From assembly GCA_947095535.1 (NCBI GenBank), contig OX352772.1, forward strand, positions 97,026,934-97,090,933: a stretch of DNA of 64,000 bases, read 5' to 3'. Source of the DNA: Poecilobothrus nobilitatus (lineage: Eukaryota > Arthropoda > Insecta > Diptera > Dolichopodidae). Every line of letters begins with the position of its first letter. Position 1 is the stretch's first letter. The translations under genes and the position numbers were made by a program. Of this stretch, positions 1 to 10,159 are shown one piece after another. The notes under the pieces are model-generated. The model made no database searches. It was not told the origin of the DNA and saw only the letters and a program-made list of their open reading frames with translations.

Positions 1-1160
1 TATGCAGCTATAAAAGCAACAGATAACACTTATCCAAATTTTTTTCATTTAATGAGTAATAAAGTAAATCCAACTGCTCACTTTGTTTTAAAACTTAATT
101 ATTTATTAAAACTTTGTTTTAAAACTTAATTATTATTTAATTGATTCTTTAAATTCTTCAAATTTTAATACTAAAAATACATACAAACAACCATTAAAAA
201 TTCTCCTTTTTTATTTTTAGAGGATATTTTAAACTATCTTAAAACATTAAAAACTAATAGCTCTAAAAAAATGTTTCGCATTGATGGATTAGTTCAAACT
301 ATCACAGCTGTAATTTCACTAAATTAAAGTTTTATCAATTATTTATCATAAATAAGTAAATATCCGGTAGCCCAGTCAGCTAATGATATAGAATTAATTG
401 TATTTTTTTTACAAAATGTAATTAATAAATATAATAATAATATTATCATCAATATAAATACCATAAATTAAAATAAATTGTTTTTAAGTATTTTCATGGC
501 CGTCCGTAGGGGGAAGCAACGTCATAACTAGCTATGATTATTATATTAAAATTATTATTGATAAATTGTAAAAAACTTTTAATTATTATTATTATATATT
601 GTATGATTTTACAAATTTTAAATAAATCATTTTACTTTCAGAAATATTTTATAGTACATCGTCTAATAAATAATAATAAATAATTTTTTTACTTTAATTT
701 CATCTATAAAATGGCAATTTTATGTGAATGGGATTGAAATCACATAGTTATTGAAATATCACATCTTTGCTTACTTGGACAAAATATTGTTTTAGTTTTT
801 GAAATAAATGGAATAAAATAATATTCAAATTAAATAATTAGGTTTTTGTTTACCATTTTTTATTAAAATTAGGAAGAAAGCATTAGAAGAGAGCATGTGT
901 TTTTTTCTTCATTTTAAAATCAACAATTTATTTAAGTAAAGAAATATAAATTATATAGGTGCATTATATATAATATATACCTATATAATACATTGAGCGC
1001 TATGAATTTATTTTGTAAACTTAAATACCAAATAAAATTATTATAATATTATATGATTATATATAAGTTAAATTCCTAATAAAAACTTGTTAAACGATAT
1101 TATGATTACAACACTTTAAATAAAAACTCAATATTTTATATTTGAATAAAATCATTTTTA
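1..1160. other. AT-rich DNA without recognised gene
   Basis: I see no open frame of convincing length and no recognisable domain on either strand. There are short AT palindromes near 960-1000 and a small less AT-rich patch near 495-530. Nothing here supports a gene call. Confidence 0.6.
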
Positions 1161-2398
1161 GCACATTTCCAAAAAAATTTTGAAAAAATGTGCTTATTAG
1201 TTTCACTCTGTCCGTCCGTCCGTCCGTCTGTTTACAAAACTTCTACACCGTTAAAGATAGAGAAAAACAATTTTAACCAAAAAAAATAAGTTTGTGGAAC
1301 AACTTTTTCATGTAGCCCCACCCATTACGGAGCTACATCCCTTCAAACTTTGAAAAAGCCCTATTTTTAAATGCATATATCTTATGTTCTGCTTAAGATT
1401 TTTTCAATCTGAAAACGTCATTCGACAGGTATTTTTTTTATCTTTATAAATTAATATCAAAAATATACAATTTTTTTAAATTTAGTATTTAAATTTACCG
1501 TTATGTGAAAACCAAATTTTGCATGATTTTTCTACTTTCATAACTCCGGCACGCTTCTAGATAGAGGCTTGAAATTTTGAGGCAAGAAAGAACTTTTAGA
1601 ATTAGTATAAGTTTGCTCAGAAAATTTTTTTGGACCACCCCCTGTTTATGATCTACTAGGGCTTAAAAATTGAAAATTTGCTTTTTTTAAACACCTGTAA
1701 CTTGGGAACCTATACACATTTTACTTCTGCAAGATAAAAAATTAAAGCTACGATAATATATTTTTACGTGCGTCAAAAGTTTATTTTAGTTGTAAAGGGT
1801 TCCAAAGTTGCAGCTCTTCAAAATTGCGAAAAAGCTCCATTTTCAGTTTTATATATCTCAGGCTCTGCGTAATAGTTGTGAAATCTAAAACCGCAAGAAG
1901 ATCGAAAATTTTATTATCTATATAAATCTATATCAAAATTATGTAATATTTTGTAAATTACGATTTAAATTTACCGTTATGTGAAAACCACATTTTGCAT
2001 GAAATTTCTTTTTTCATAACTCCGGCACGCCTTTAGATAGGAACCTGAAATTTTGAGACAAGAAAGAACTTTTAGAATTAGTATAAGTTTCCTCAAAAAA
2101 TTTTTTGGTGTCACCCCCTCTTTAAGAGTTATTACGCCTCAAAAATTGAAAATTTGCTATTTTTAGACACCTGTAACTTAGGCACCTGTAAAAATTTTTC
2201 TTCGGCAAGACATGAAAATTAAAGGTTCAATAATATATTTTTACGTGTGTTTTTCTTAGTTATATAGGATTCCGGACTTACGGCCCCTCAAAATTTCAAA
2301 AATATCCTATTTTCACGTTTTTTCGTATTACATGAAATTTTCAAATTTTTGTGCAAGTCACACTTCTAAACAGTTTGTATTGATTTTTGGAAATGTGC
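1161..2398 (+). mobile_element. 1.24-kb terminal-inverted-repeat element ('GCACATTTCC' family)
   Basis: The left end reads GCACATTTCCAAAA and the right end (2385-2398) reads TTTTGGAAATGTGC, a terminal inverted repeat of about 14 bp. Inside are four tccg units near 1211-1230, and two internal blocks that repeat each other (accgttatgtgaaaacca near 1498 and 1973, each followed by 'cataactccggcacgc'). No protein is encoded, so it is best read as a non-autonomous DNA element or MITE-like repeat. Partial copies lie at 30255-30655 (minus), 38770-39095 (plus) and 50880-51005 (minus), with a diverged relative at 36147-37045. The shared sequence in the 39-kb copy runs past the inverted repeat to 'cattctaccttg' (2432 here), so the true right boundary may lie about 35 bp further out. 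Confidence 0.6.
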
Positions 2399-2559
2399 GC
2401 TTTTAAAAACCGTTGGTTTACATTCTACCTTGTTTATTTTATTTATATTATTTATAAAATATTAATTTATATATATACATATATATTTTGGTAATTATAT
2501 AATTAATAAATTTATTAATATGTAACATAACTCCTTATTTCATATAAAATACTTGCATT

Positions 2560-2775
2560 TCACCCACATTTAATACAAAGCCCATATTTAATACAAAAAC
2601 TTTTTGTTAAACAAAAAACTTACATTTAAACGCAAAAACTTTTTATTAAACGAAAAACTTGTATTTAAACGGAAAAAACTTCTTATTAAACGAAAAACTT
2701 GCATTTAAACGCAAAAACTTTTTATTAAACGAAAAAACTTTTACTTAAACGAAAAACGGTATATTTAAGCACATA
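2560..2775. repeat. ~40-bp tandem repeat array
   Basis: Blocks alternating 'ttattaaacgaaaaactt' and 'atttaaacgcaaaaactt' repeat every 39-40 bp, with copies of 'cttRYatttaaac' near 2619, 2659 and 2699. The array is immediately followed by the 88-bp minisatellite at 2800-3050. It resembles the short A-rich arm arrays beside that minisatellite at other loci. Confidence 0.7.
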
Positions 2776-2799
2776 ACTAAAATTCATTAAACGTAATAT

Positions 2800-3050
2800 G
2801 GTTTATAACGAAATCCCGACTTTTAAAATTCCGCATATTCATTAATATAAATATTCTGGAAAAAGGAAATATCCTAATTTTTAAACCAAATCTAAATATC
2901 CCTCCTAATTCAGAATTCCGCACATACATATAAATCAATATTCTGAAAAAGACGTATAACCCTGCTTTTGAATCCAACTCTTAAATCCGTCCTAATTCAG
3001 AATCTCGCATATAGATATTTATATAAATATTCTGGACAATGGGGCAATCT
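2800..3050. repeat. 88-bp minisatellite, about three units
   Basis: The phrase 'atattctgg/atattctga' recurs near 2851, 2938 and 3028, a period of 87-90 bp. It is followed each time by a short A-rich run, 'tttgaatccaactctaaa'-like and 'cctaattcagaat'-like blocks, and 'cgcatatacatata'-like sequence. The same unit occurs near 27590, 35650-35990, 42840, 43430-43770 and, inverted, 47690-48090. Confidence 0.75.
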
Positions 3051-3059
3051 TGATTTGTT

Positions 3060-3600
3060 ATTTTTTTTTCAAAACGAACATTGATAATTTGAGTAATGTT
3101 GTTAAATATCTAAATTACACTTATTTTTATGAATCCCTTAATCTTAATTAAGTTCCAAGATATGTAAGCTACCTGAATGTGCTGCTCTAGCAGAACTAAA
3201 TTTTACATAAGTTGTTGGCATGCAACTCAACATCTAGTTACATAATTTCAGATAACTAGCTCCATTAGACACTGAGTTATTTTCACTTAAAAAAGAAGAT
3301 GTATGGCAGCTACTCCAATCTATTGCAAATTTGACATATTTTCACAAAATTTCAGATAACTAGCTTAAATGGACACTGAATTATTTCCATATAAAGTAAG
3401 AAGTTGTGTGGCGGGTACTCGAACGCGCTGGCCGAACTTGCTGGATTTAAATAACATAGCTCCTTTATTGTTTTAATTATAGTGCGAACTGGTAGAAGAG
3501 CGTACCGACGGACGGATCGAAGTACATATCTTAATCGTTTCAGAATTCAATTCTGACCTGATTGATATATTTCAGTTTATATATAGCTCCACACTTTTAA
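3060..3600 (+). repeat. Degenerate relative of the 58.7-kb 'TATACCCTACAC' element
   Basis: Two units of about 105 bp share 'tttcagataactagct' (near 3248 and 3354). They are followed by 'agttgtgtggcgggtactcgaacg', 'gtgcgaac' and 'gacggacgga', in the same order as in the element at 58743-59768 ('gttgtatggcaggtacccgaac', 'gtgcgaacggacagacgg'). Terminal repeats were not found, so this is a decayed or partial copy. No gene is visible. Confidence 0.45.
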
Positions 3601-3698
3601 GATGCCACAAGGTGCCACAACGTGATAACAAATTTAATATACTCTTAAACCTATGTTCATACGAGTATAATGAATAGTAGAATATGTTCATTTATATA

Positions 3699-4106
3699 AG
3701 TTATAAAATTCTATTCCAAGTAACCAAAAAAATTATTTTAAAAATTTAATAAAAAGATTTGATAAAATTATTTAAACAAAAATAAATTAACACAATTTGA
3801 TTTATTTTTTTAAAACACAACTTTATTGTTTGAAGTTACTTTTCTAATTAATTTTCTATAATCAGAATTTTACATTGATTGCATTGTTCTACCTGCATTA
3901 TGCTGACTCAAACATATGTTGATTACGCGTGACTTTGATGTTGAGAAATAGTGTTGAACCAATTTCCCAGGTTAATTTTGATGATTTGACAGTTAAATGT
4001 TATTATTAAAAATATTTAAATAAAAATTGTGAAATCGTAATATGATGCGTTGGAAATTTAATTTATAATTTTGGCTGTTGTTAACTAATTTTGGCTGTTG
4101 TTAACT
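3699..4106 (-). repeat. 3' LTR of the errantivirus
   Basis: This 408-bp direct repeat matches 9727-10135 almost base for base. The one difference I see is a run of 7 rather than 8 A near its left end. Near its right end it contains a tandem 'attttggctgttgttaact' repeat, also present in the other LTR. It abuts the TATA duplication on the left and the polypurine tract on the right. Confidence 0.93.
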
Positions 4107-4117
4107 CCTCCCCCCTT
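4107..4117 (-). promoter_or_regulatory. Polypurine tract of the errantivirus
   Basis: On the minus strand this reads AAGGGGGGAGG, directly next to the 3' LTR. This is the expected plus-strand DNA primer position for an LTR retroelement. Confidence 0.85.
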
Positions 4118-4144
4118 AAATATCGATGTCCTCATTCGATCAAA

Positions 4145-5741
4145 CTAGAGATTAGAGTTGTATAAGTTTCGCCTTGGGGTTGCTTTTATGTTGACTGATG
4201 CTGAATTTATCGGAAATATTTGGAGTTTGCTATTTTGGTAATCTGCGGAATTCGGTGGTGTATCTTTTATTGTTTGATTGTTGCTAGTAGTAATTTCTTC
4301 TGGTATAGCCTGATCGGATTGTATGTTGTTTATTATTACCTTGTCTCGTTTTTTCCTATATCGTATACCAATTAATACAAACAAGCCCAATATTGATGCT
4401 ATTGCCGGTATGACACTTGAAGCACTTAATACGTGATTTATTAAACTCCGTTCTTGCAGTAATTCAATTTTATTTGTATTATTGACATGAAGGTCCTTGA
4501 AAAGTTCTAGAGAAAGATGTTGTTGAAATTCCTTTTTTATTAGTTCTGGTTGTAAAATTGCAGGTAACACGCTAACGCTTACGGTTTCTTTCGATGTAAA
4601 TACCATATCATTAATTATTACTGTAGAATTTTGGAACTTAATTAGGTATGTTCCTATAATCGTTTTTGTTTTATCATCTATTGTTATAGTCCCATTGAAT
4701 TGATTCAATAATATAATTCCTTCGGCAATTTTTTCTATTGTTGGGATATGGTGAGCATTGGTAACCTTGCAGGTGGATGATCTTCCTTCTAATATGTTTG
4801 GAATGCAGGTAGAATTTGAAATGTTAACAATTTGATCTTTATTACATATTATTAGTGAATTTATTTGTTTACAATTTTCTTTTATTCCATACATTTTCTT
4901 ATTACTAAATAATATTTCTTTATAATCAAGCTTAATAATAGTGTTGTTAAATTTTATTGGTTTAACTATAATTTTTTTAAATACATCAGTTTCTGATATT
5001 GGGATTTCAATGATGTAGAGCAAGCAAGTACCATTTGTTATTACCTTTACATTGGAAAGATTTAAAGCTTCTTCAGCGTCCGAATCTGGAAAATTTTCCT
5101 TGTCGAAAATTGACGTAATTGTTTCAATTTCTGACTTTGAAAGCAATAATGAGTTTATAATTCCTACCTTAGCCCAATGTACGGCATATTTTATATTAAC
5201 TATTTCTTCTTTTATGAATTTTAACTTATATTGTAGTTTTTGAATATTTTGATTATCTATTTCATGACCTAACCTAATATTCTCTAAAAGCTGATTAGTA
5301 ATTCTACTTATATTATTAATCCTATTACTAAAAGACTTATTTTTTATAACTTGTTGATTGTTATTTTCTAAGAGATTGTTCATTTTCTTTTTAATCATGA
5401 TAAAATCTGTATGGTCAGGGCTTCCAGCTATCCATTTCCACATGGTTCCTATAGAGTTAAAGGACCTTGGTTTCCGTCTAATTTTAAATTCATCCAAAAT
5501 ATCCTGAACCTGTAAAGCTTCGTATTTTAAGTACCCATGCAGGTGATTTTTTTTTATTCCGTCTTCTTCTAGTACGTCCTTGATTTCCTCTAATGAATTC
5601 CTTAGATTTTCAAAATCAAACGTATGGATGATTCTAAAACTTCCTTCTTGCACCTTGGCTTCTCCCATGATAATAGATACTGCATGTGATCCTGTGTAGT
5701 CTAATATTTGGACGAATGATAGACACTCGTATAATAAGTAC
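4145..5741 (-). CDS. env: Errantivirus envelope (Env) protein
   Basis: This is a long uninterrupted frame between integrase and the 3' LTR, the position of env in errantiviruses. Counting from the first in-frame ATG (5668) it has 507 codons. The same frame stays open upstream to 5741, right after a splice-acceptor-like sequence, so the true N-terminus (signal peptide) probably comes from a spliced message. A furin-like basic cluster RRKPR (residues 64-68) is followed by a fusion-peptide-like hydrophobic/aromatic stretch containing MWKWIAG, as in baculovirus-F-like insect retroviral envelopes. Several N-x-S/T sites are present. A single membrane segment lies at about residues 419-435, followed by the basic RYRKKRD and a cytoplasmic tail of about 65 residues. 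Family knowledge says such Env proteins can allow cell-to-cell transfer; activity here is unknown. It is the only errantivirus gene that reads through without a break. Confidence 0.85.
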
Positions 5742-5750
5742 CTAAAATGA
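5741..5750 (-). promoter_or_regulatory. Probable env splice acceptor
   Basis: On the minus strand TCATTTTAG precedes G at 5741 after a pyrimidine/T-rich stretch. The env frame is open from the next base and closed just upstream by a stop. Errantivirus env is expressed from a spliced subgenomic RNA, so this fits. A donor-like ATGTAAGT lies upstream in the leader (near 9141-9150). Confidence 0.5.
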
Positions 5751-5883
5751 TATTAAGAATAATAATAGTAAGAAAATGAACAAAAACAAAAATTTGGAGA
5801 AAAACGTAAATGATAATTATCTAGAAGAGTTAAGTGAGAATAAAAAAAAAATTTTGTAGGGTTTATACGAAGAATGAGTATCA

Positions 5884-7541
5884 TTATGATTTTATGTTTG
5901 ATTTATGAACAGTTCTTCCTGATTTCGTTATAATAACTGTATTTTTATTTTCCTTTACTATTTCCTTTTTAAAGCGTTGTGTTAACTTAGATCCTATTCT
6001 CTTATTATGCTTTACATAAATTATATCACCTGGTTGGTAGTGTTTAATTTGTTTCCTTTTTTTATTGTGAAGATCCAGATCTTTGATCTGTTTGTTCTTG
6101 ATTTTTTCAATATTGCTAAGTCTTGTTTTCTCGAATTCTTCTGGTGTTATATTTGGAACTCTACCAAAGAATAACTCTATGGGCTTCTTTTTGGTTACTG
6201 AGTGGATGGTGTAGTTATATTCGTTTACCGCTCTTTGTAGCAATTCTTCAAAACTTCTGTTATCTCCCTCTGCTTTTAGACATCGCATAATCTCCGATAA
6301 AGTTGAATGAAAGCGTTCTATTTGTCCATTCACCTCACTTTTATATGGGGGTGTAGTGAAAATCTTTATTTTCATTTCATCCTCCATCATTGCCTTTATC
6401 GAAGCTGAATTTAGCGACTTCTCGTTGTCTATGATGACCCATTCTGGAACGCCATAGTAAAACAAAATATCCCGTAATGCTAATCTGACGTTTTCTGTTG
6501 ATCTGCTTTCTATGACTCTCGCTTGGGCAAACTTGGTTAACTTATCGATCGCTGTTAAAGTCAACTTTGATTCGGTCGAGAAAATATCTATATGTACGGT
6601 ATGACCCGCAAAGCTTGGAATTGGTGTTTGTTTTATTTCTGGGTTATTGGGGTGTCGATCGTATTTATTTTCCTTACACACTGTGCATGTTGTAACCAAA
6701 GTAGATACTTTTCTATTCATTTTTGGAAAATAATAATTGCGGATTATTTGATCTTTATTTTCATGCGCATTTCTATGGGCCCTTTTGTGAACTTCTAATA
6801 TGAGCTCATTCTGTTGACTTTCATCCGTGATATCTTTGACCAGTATTCTCGTAAATCTTAATCTATAACTTTCAAAATGTTGAGAATAAATTTGTTGTAT
6901 CTTACCCATGATATCTTCTTCTGTTATTATTGCATTTATTGTTTTCGGATTCAAATATTTTTTTAGAATATTTACGAGTTCTTTTTCCTTGAAATCAATT
7001 CTTGTTATTATATACCGGACATAGCCTGGAAAAGGGTTAATTAGTTTGTAATCAATTTCATCACCGCGTTTTAATATTAATTGGTTCCTGAACGCATTAA
7101 TTGGAGCTTCCACAAACTGAATATAGTTTTGTGAGGAACTCTCAGCACTATGTTGTGTCGTTGTTAACGTGTTAATTTCTGATTTTTTTATTAATCTTGA
7201 TAACGTGTCAGCTACCACGTTCGTTAGGCCAGGTTTGTACTTTATCTCGTAGTTGTACTCTTCAAGGATGGCTTTCCATCTTTTTAACTTGCTATTGGAA
7301 TTTTTATTGCTCAAAGCATACGTAAGAGGCTGATGATCAGTGAAAATTATTAGTTTTTTAGATCCATATAAATAATTCCTTAACGAAATTAGTGACCAAA
7401 CGATGGCTAACATTTCCTTCTCGTTAGTCGCGTATGATTCCTCGGTTTTTGTGAGTGTCCTAGAAATGAATGTGATTGGCTTTCTTCCTTGAGACATCAC
7501 TGCTCCAATCGCATAGTTAGAGGCATCAGTAGTTAATTCAA
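5884..7541 (-). pseudogene. pol: Pol 3' part: RNase H and integrase of the errantivirus
   Basis: The open frame runs 538 codons from an ATG at 7500 and extends upstream through a TTDASNYAIGAV block, the first RNase H aspartate motif. TDHQPL and a downstream LSRL follow. Integrase shows an HHCC-type zinc module (HKRAH ... CTVC), catalytic aspartates in HIDIF and IIDNEKS, and the glutamate in GQIERFHSTL, so the D,D,E triad looks intact. The frame is cut off from the RT frame by the inverted block at 7551-7847: the connection between RT and RNase H is lost on this strand. As part of Pol it would process tRNA primer/RNA and integrate the DNA copy, but without fusion to RT it is unlikely to work in cis. 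Confidence 0.88.
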
Positions 7542-7550
7542 TATTCCAAA

Positions 7551-7847
7551 GTCACTTCCAAAATCTGGAAAAGATATTTACTACACTTGAATCAGCTAAC
7601 ATGAAGGTACAACTGGATAAAAGCGAATTTTTACGAAATGAAGTTGAATTCTTAGGGTTTATCATTTCGGCAGAAGGAATAAAAACTAACCCAAAAGAAA
7701 GTACAGACGATTTGCGATATGCCCTTACCGAAAACTTTAAAGGATTTACGTTCATTTTTAGGTATGTCAGGATACTACAGAAGGTTTATCTGTGACTTTG
7801 CTAAGATCGCAAAACCCCTGACATCCCTCAAGGGGTCCCTCAAGGGG
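7551..7847 (+). other. Inverted block of pol inside the errantivirus
   Basis: Positions 7551-7718 are the reverse complement of 7848-8015 (168 bp, no mismatch seen), which forms a foldback. The next 129 bp (7719-7847) continue the pol coding sequence in plus orientation, including a GMSGYYRRFI-type RT connection motif. That stretch is absent from the minus-strand frame. So a pol segment was copied or flipped in reverse orientation and the region from RT to TTDAS was lost. The junction also carries a tandem duplication of TCCCTCAAGGGG at 7824-7847. Confidence 0.9.
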
Positions 7848-9027
7848 ATCGCAAATCGTCTGTACTTTCTTTTGGGTTAGTTTTTATTCCTTCTGCCGAA
7901 ATGATAAACCCTAAGAATTCAACTTCATTTCGTAAAAATTCGCTTTTATCCAGTTGTACCTTCATGTTAGCTGATTCAAGTGTAGTAAATATCTTTTCCA
8001 GATTTTGGAAGTGACTTTCCTTATCCTTGCCAAAGATTATTATGTCGTCTATATAGACATAACAACATTTTCCAATATGTTCCCTAAGGATGTCATCTAG
8101 GGCTCTTTGGAATATTGAAGGTGCATTTTTCAATCCAAACGGTAGCCTGTTGAATTCGTACTTTCCATTATTCACGGAGAAGGCTGTTTTTTCAACATCG
8201 CTTGATTTCAACGGTATCTGGTGAAATCCACTCTTCAAATCAATTACCGAGAACAGATGATTTTTTCCTAAATTTGAGAGAACTTCGTTTATCTCGGGAA
8301 TTGGGTATTTGTCTGCAATAGTAATCTTGTTCAGCTTCCGATAATCAACTACCATTCGATACTTCTTTTTTCCTGAAGCATCCTCTTTTTTGGGAACAAT
8401 CCAAACCGGTGAGTTGTATGGTGATCTGGATTGTTTTATTATCCCATCTTCCAAAAGTTGCTTAATCTGTTCATCTATTTCGGATTTTAATGCCATCGGA
8501 TACGGGTATGATTTAGAATACACTGGTTCCGCTGTTGTTGTTCGGATTTCGGCTACAACTCTAGTAGTATAGGTCAGTTTCTCATTTGGGTCCGCAAATA
8601 AATTTGTGAACTTATTGACTAGACTGCCTAGTTTATCTCGTTCTTCTCTAGCCAAATGGCTGGTTCTCAGTTCAATTCTGTTGATAAATTCTGATATTTG
8701 TTGTTTAAGTGGAATTCTAACGTTATCTGCGAGTTCAAGGTATCCTTTATCTGTATGAATAACTGCTTTAAGTGTTTTGAGTGTATCGTTTCCGATTATA
8801 CCATCAAAAGAATCTAAATTTGGTAGTAAATGAAATTTTATTTTCGGCATTCCATTTTTAAAGAAATCAATCTCAGCGTGATGGGTGATCTTTATGTCAC
8901 CACCAATGGAGTTCGCGTAAAATATGTTGTTATTAGGTATTGGATTTTTTATGAATTTAGGATGGATGTAGTTCTTGTTTGAGCCGGTGTCTATTAAAAT
9001 TTTTATTTTATTTAATTTGCTAGTAAA
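7848..9027 (-). pseudogene. pol: Pol 5' part: protease and reverse transcriptase of the errantivirus
   Basis: The minus-strand frame is open from about 9027. It begins with an aspartic protease segment (LIDTGSNKNYIHP) and continues without stop into RT. RT motifs in order: YPMALKSEID, SPYNSPVWIVPKK, YRMVVDYRKLN, IDLKSGFHQI, LPFGLKNAPSIFQ and the catalytic YIDDIIIFG, then FLGFIISAEGIK. The start of the protease is missing and a stop lies just upstream, so the gag-pol junction is gone. The frame ends at 7840, shortly after it enters the inverted pol block. RT catalytic residues look intact; the gene is broken by structure, not by point decay. Confidence 0.9.
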
Positions 9028-9709
9028 TTATGATTAAATTTACTTAGACAAAAAATATTCTTTTTCTTTTTCAAAGCTTTCAGTTTTATTTTTCTAAATT
9101 ATTTCTTTATTTTTTATTTTTTATATAAAAAAAACTAATTAACTTACATAAACGTGGCGACTTGGAATTGCATTAGTAGAACCATTTGCAGTCTTTTGAT
9201 GTTACCGGACTAGGCGGCTGCTGCCAACACTTTTTGGTTTTGATTATTCCTTATGTGACAGCTCCTTTTTGCTGGGATGCTACTCGGGGGCCTCGTTTCC
9301 TAATCCTTTAGGTAACTCAACTTCGCTTTCGGATTTTAAGTACTCCTTCAGCTACTTGCTGCTCGTGTTGAAAAGGAATATTTGTTTCTAAACGGTACTC
9401 TTTGAAAGAATTATTGATATCTTCTCGTTCCTTTTTTTTCTTCTTTATTTTTCAATGTGAACAGTTTTATAAGAAAGTATTTTAAAAAATTTTTTTTCTT
9501 TCACTAATAGTTTTTTATTTCAAATTTTTACAATAATAGTTTTTTATTTTCTAAATAGTTTATAAATAGTTCTTAATTTTTTTCTTTTTGTATGATAAAT
9601 TAATTTTAATTAATTTCTATTTTAATGATTGTTTTATTTTTATATGACAATTTTTTTCAATTAATTTCTTTCTGGTAGCTATTTACTATTCACTTTCACA
9701 ACACTAATG
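9028..9709 (-). other. Errantivirus leader; gag missing
   Basis: Only about 680 bp separate the primer site from the protease. No Gag-like frame is visible, whereas related elements carry a gag of over 1 kb here. The stretch is T-rich on the plus strand. A donor-like ATGTAAGT (minus strand) near 9141-9150 could serve env splicing. An internal deletion is the simplest reading. Confidence 0.6.
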
Positions 9710-9727
9710 GTCCCTGCTCGGGCGCCA
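9710..9727 (-). promoter_or_regulatory. Primer binding site, tRNA-Lys type
   Basis: The plus strand reads GTCCCTGCTCGGGCGCCA, which looks like the 3' end of a tRNA-Lys including CCA. On the minus strand this is TGGCGCCCGAGCAGGGAC, immediately at (and overlapping by one base) the 5' LTR edge. Confidence 0.85.
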
Positions 9728-10135
9728 GTTATAAAATTCTATTCCAAGTAACCAAAAAAAATTATTTTAAAAATTTAATAAAAAGATTTGATAAAATTAT
9801 TTAAACAAAAATAAATTAACACAATTTGATTTATTTTTTTAAAACACAACTTTATTGTTTGAAGTTACTTTTCTAATTAATTTTCTATAATCAGAATTTT
9901 ACATTGATTGCATTGTTCTACCTGCATTATGCTGACTCAAACATATGTTGATTACGCGTGACTTTGATGTTGAGAAATAGTGTTGAACCAATTTCCCAGG
10001 TTAATTTTGATGATTTGACAGTTAAATGTTATTATTAAAAATATTTAAATAAAAATTGTGAAATCGTAATATGATGCGTTGGAAATTTAATTTATAATTT
10101 TGGCTGTTGTTAACTAATTTTGGCTGTTGTTAACT
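9727..10135 (-). repeat. 5' LTR of the errantivirus
   Basis: This 409-bp direct repeat matches 3699-4106 and has AGTTA...TAACT ends. The TATA target duplication follows at 10136-10139. Transcription of the element would start in this LTR and run leftwards. Confidence 0.93.
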
Positions 10136-10159
10136 TATATGTTCATACGAGTATAATAA

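Larger units (their letters stand above)
3699..10135 (-). mobile_element. Errantivirus-type (Ty3/mdg4 group) endogenous retrovirus, defective
   Basis: Two LTRs of 408 and 409 bp begin AGTTATAAAA and end TTAACT and are flanked by a 4-bp TATA duplication (3695-3698 and 10136-10139). AGTTA/TAACT termini with TATA target duplications are characteristic of the 17.6/297 branch of errantiviruses. Read on the minus strand the order is 5' LTR, tRNA-Lys-type primer site, leader, protease-RT, RNaseH-integrase, env, polypurine tract, 3' LTR. The LTRs differ visibly only by one A in an A-run, which implies a recent insertion. The body is nevertheless broken: no gag is recognisable, and a 297-bp block of pol (7551-7847) is inverted with loss of sequence. 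Such a copy could move only with help from other elements. Confidence 0.92.

Noticed and set aside
359..395. A-box-like 'ggtagcccagtcagctaatg'
   Set aside because: No B box within a suitable distance.
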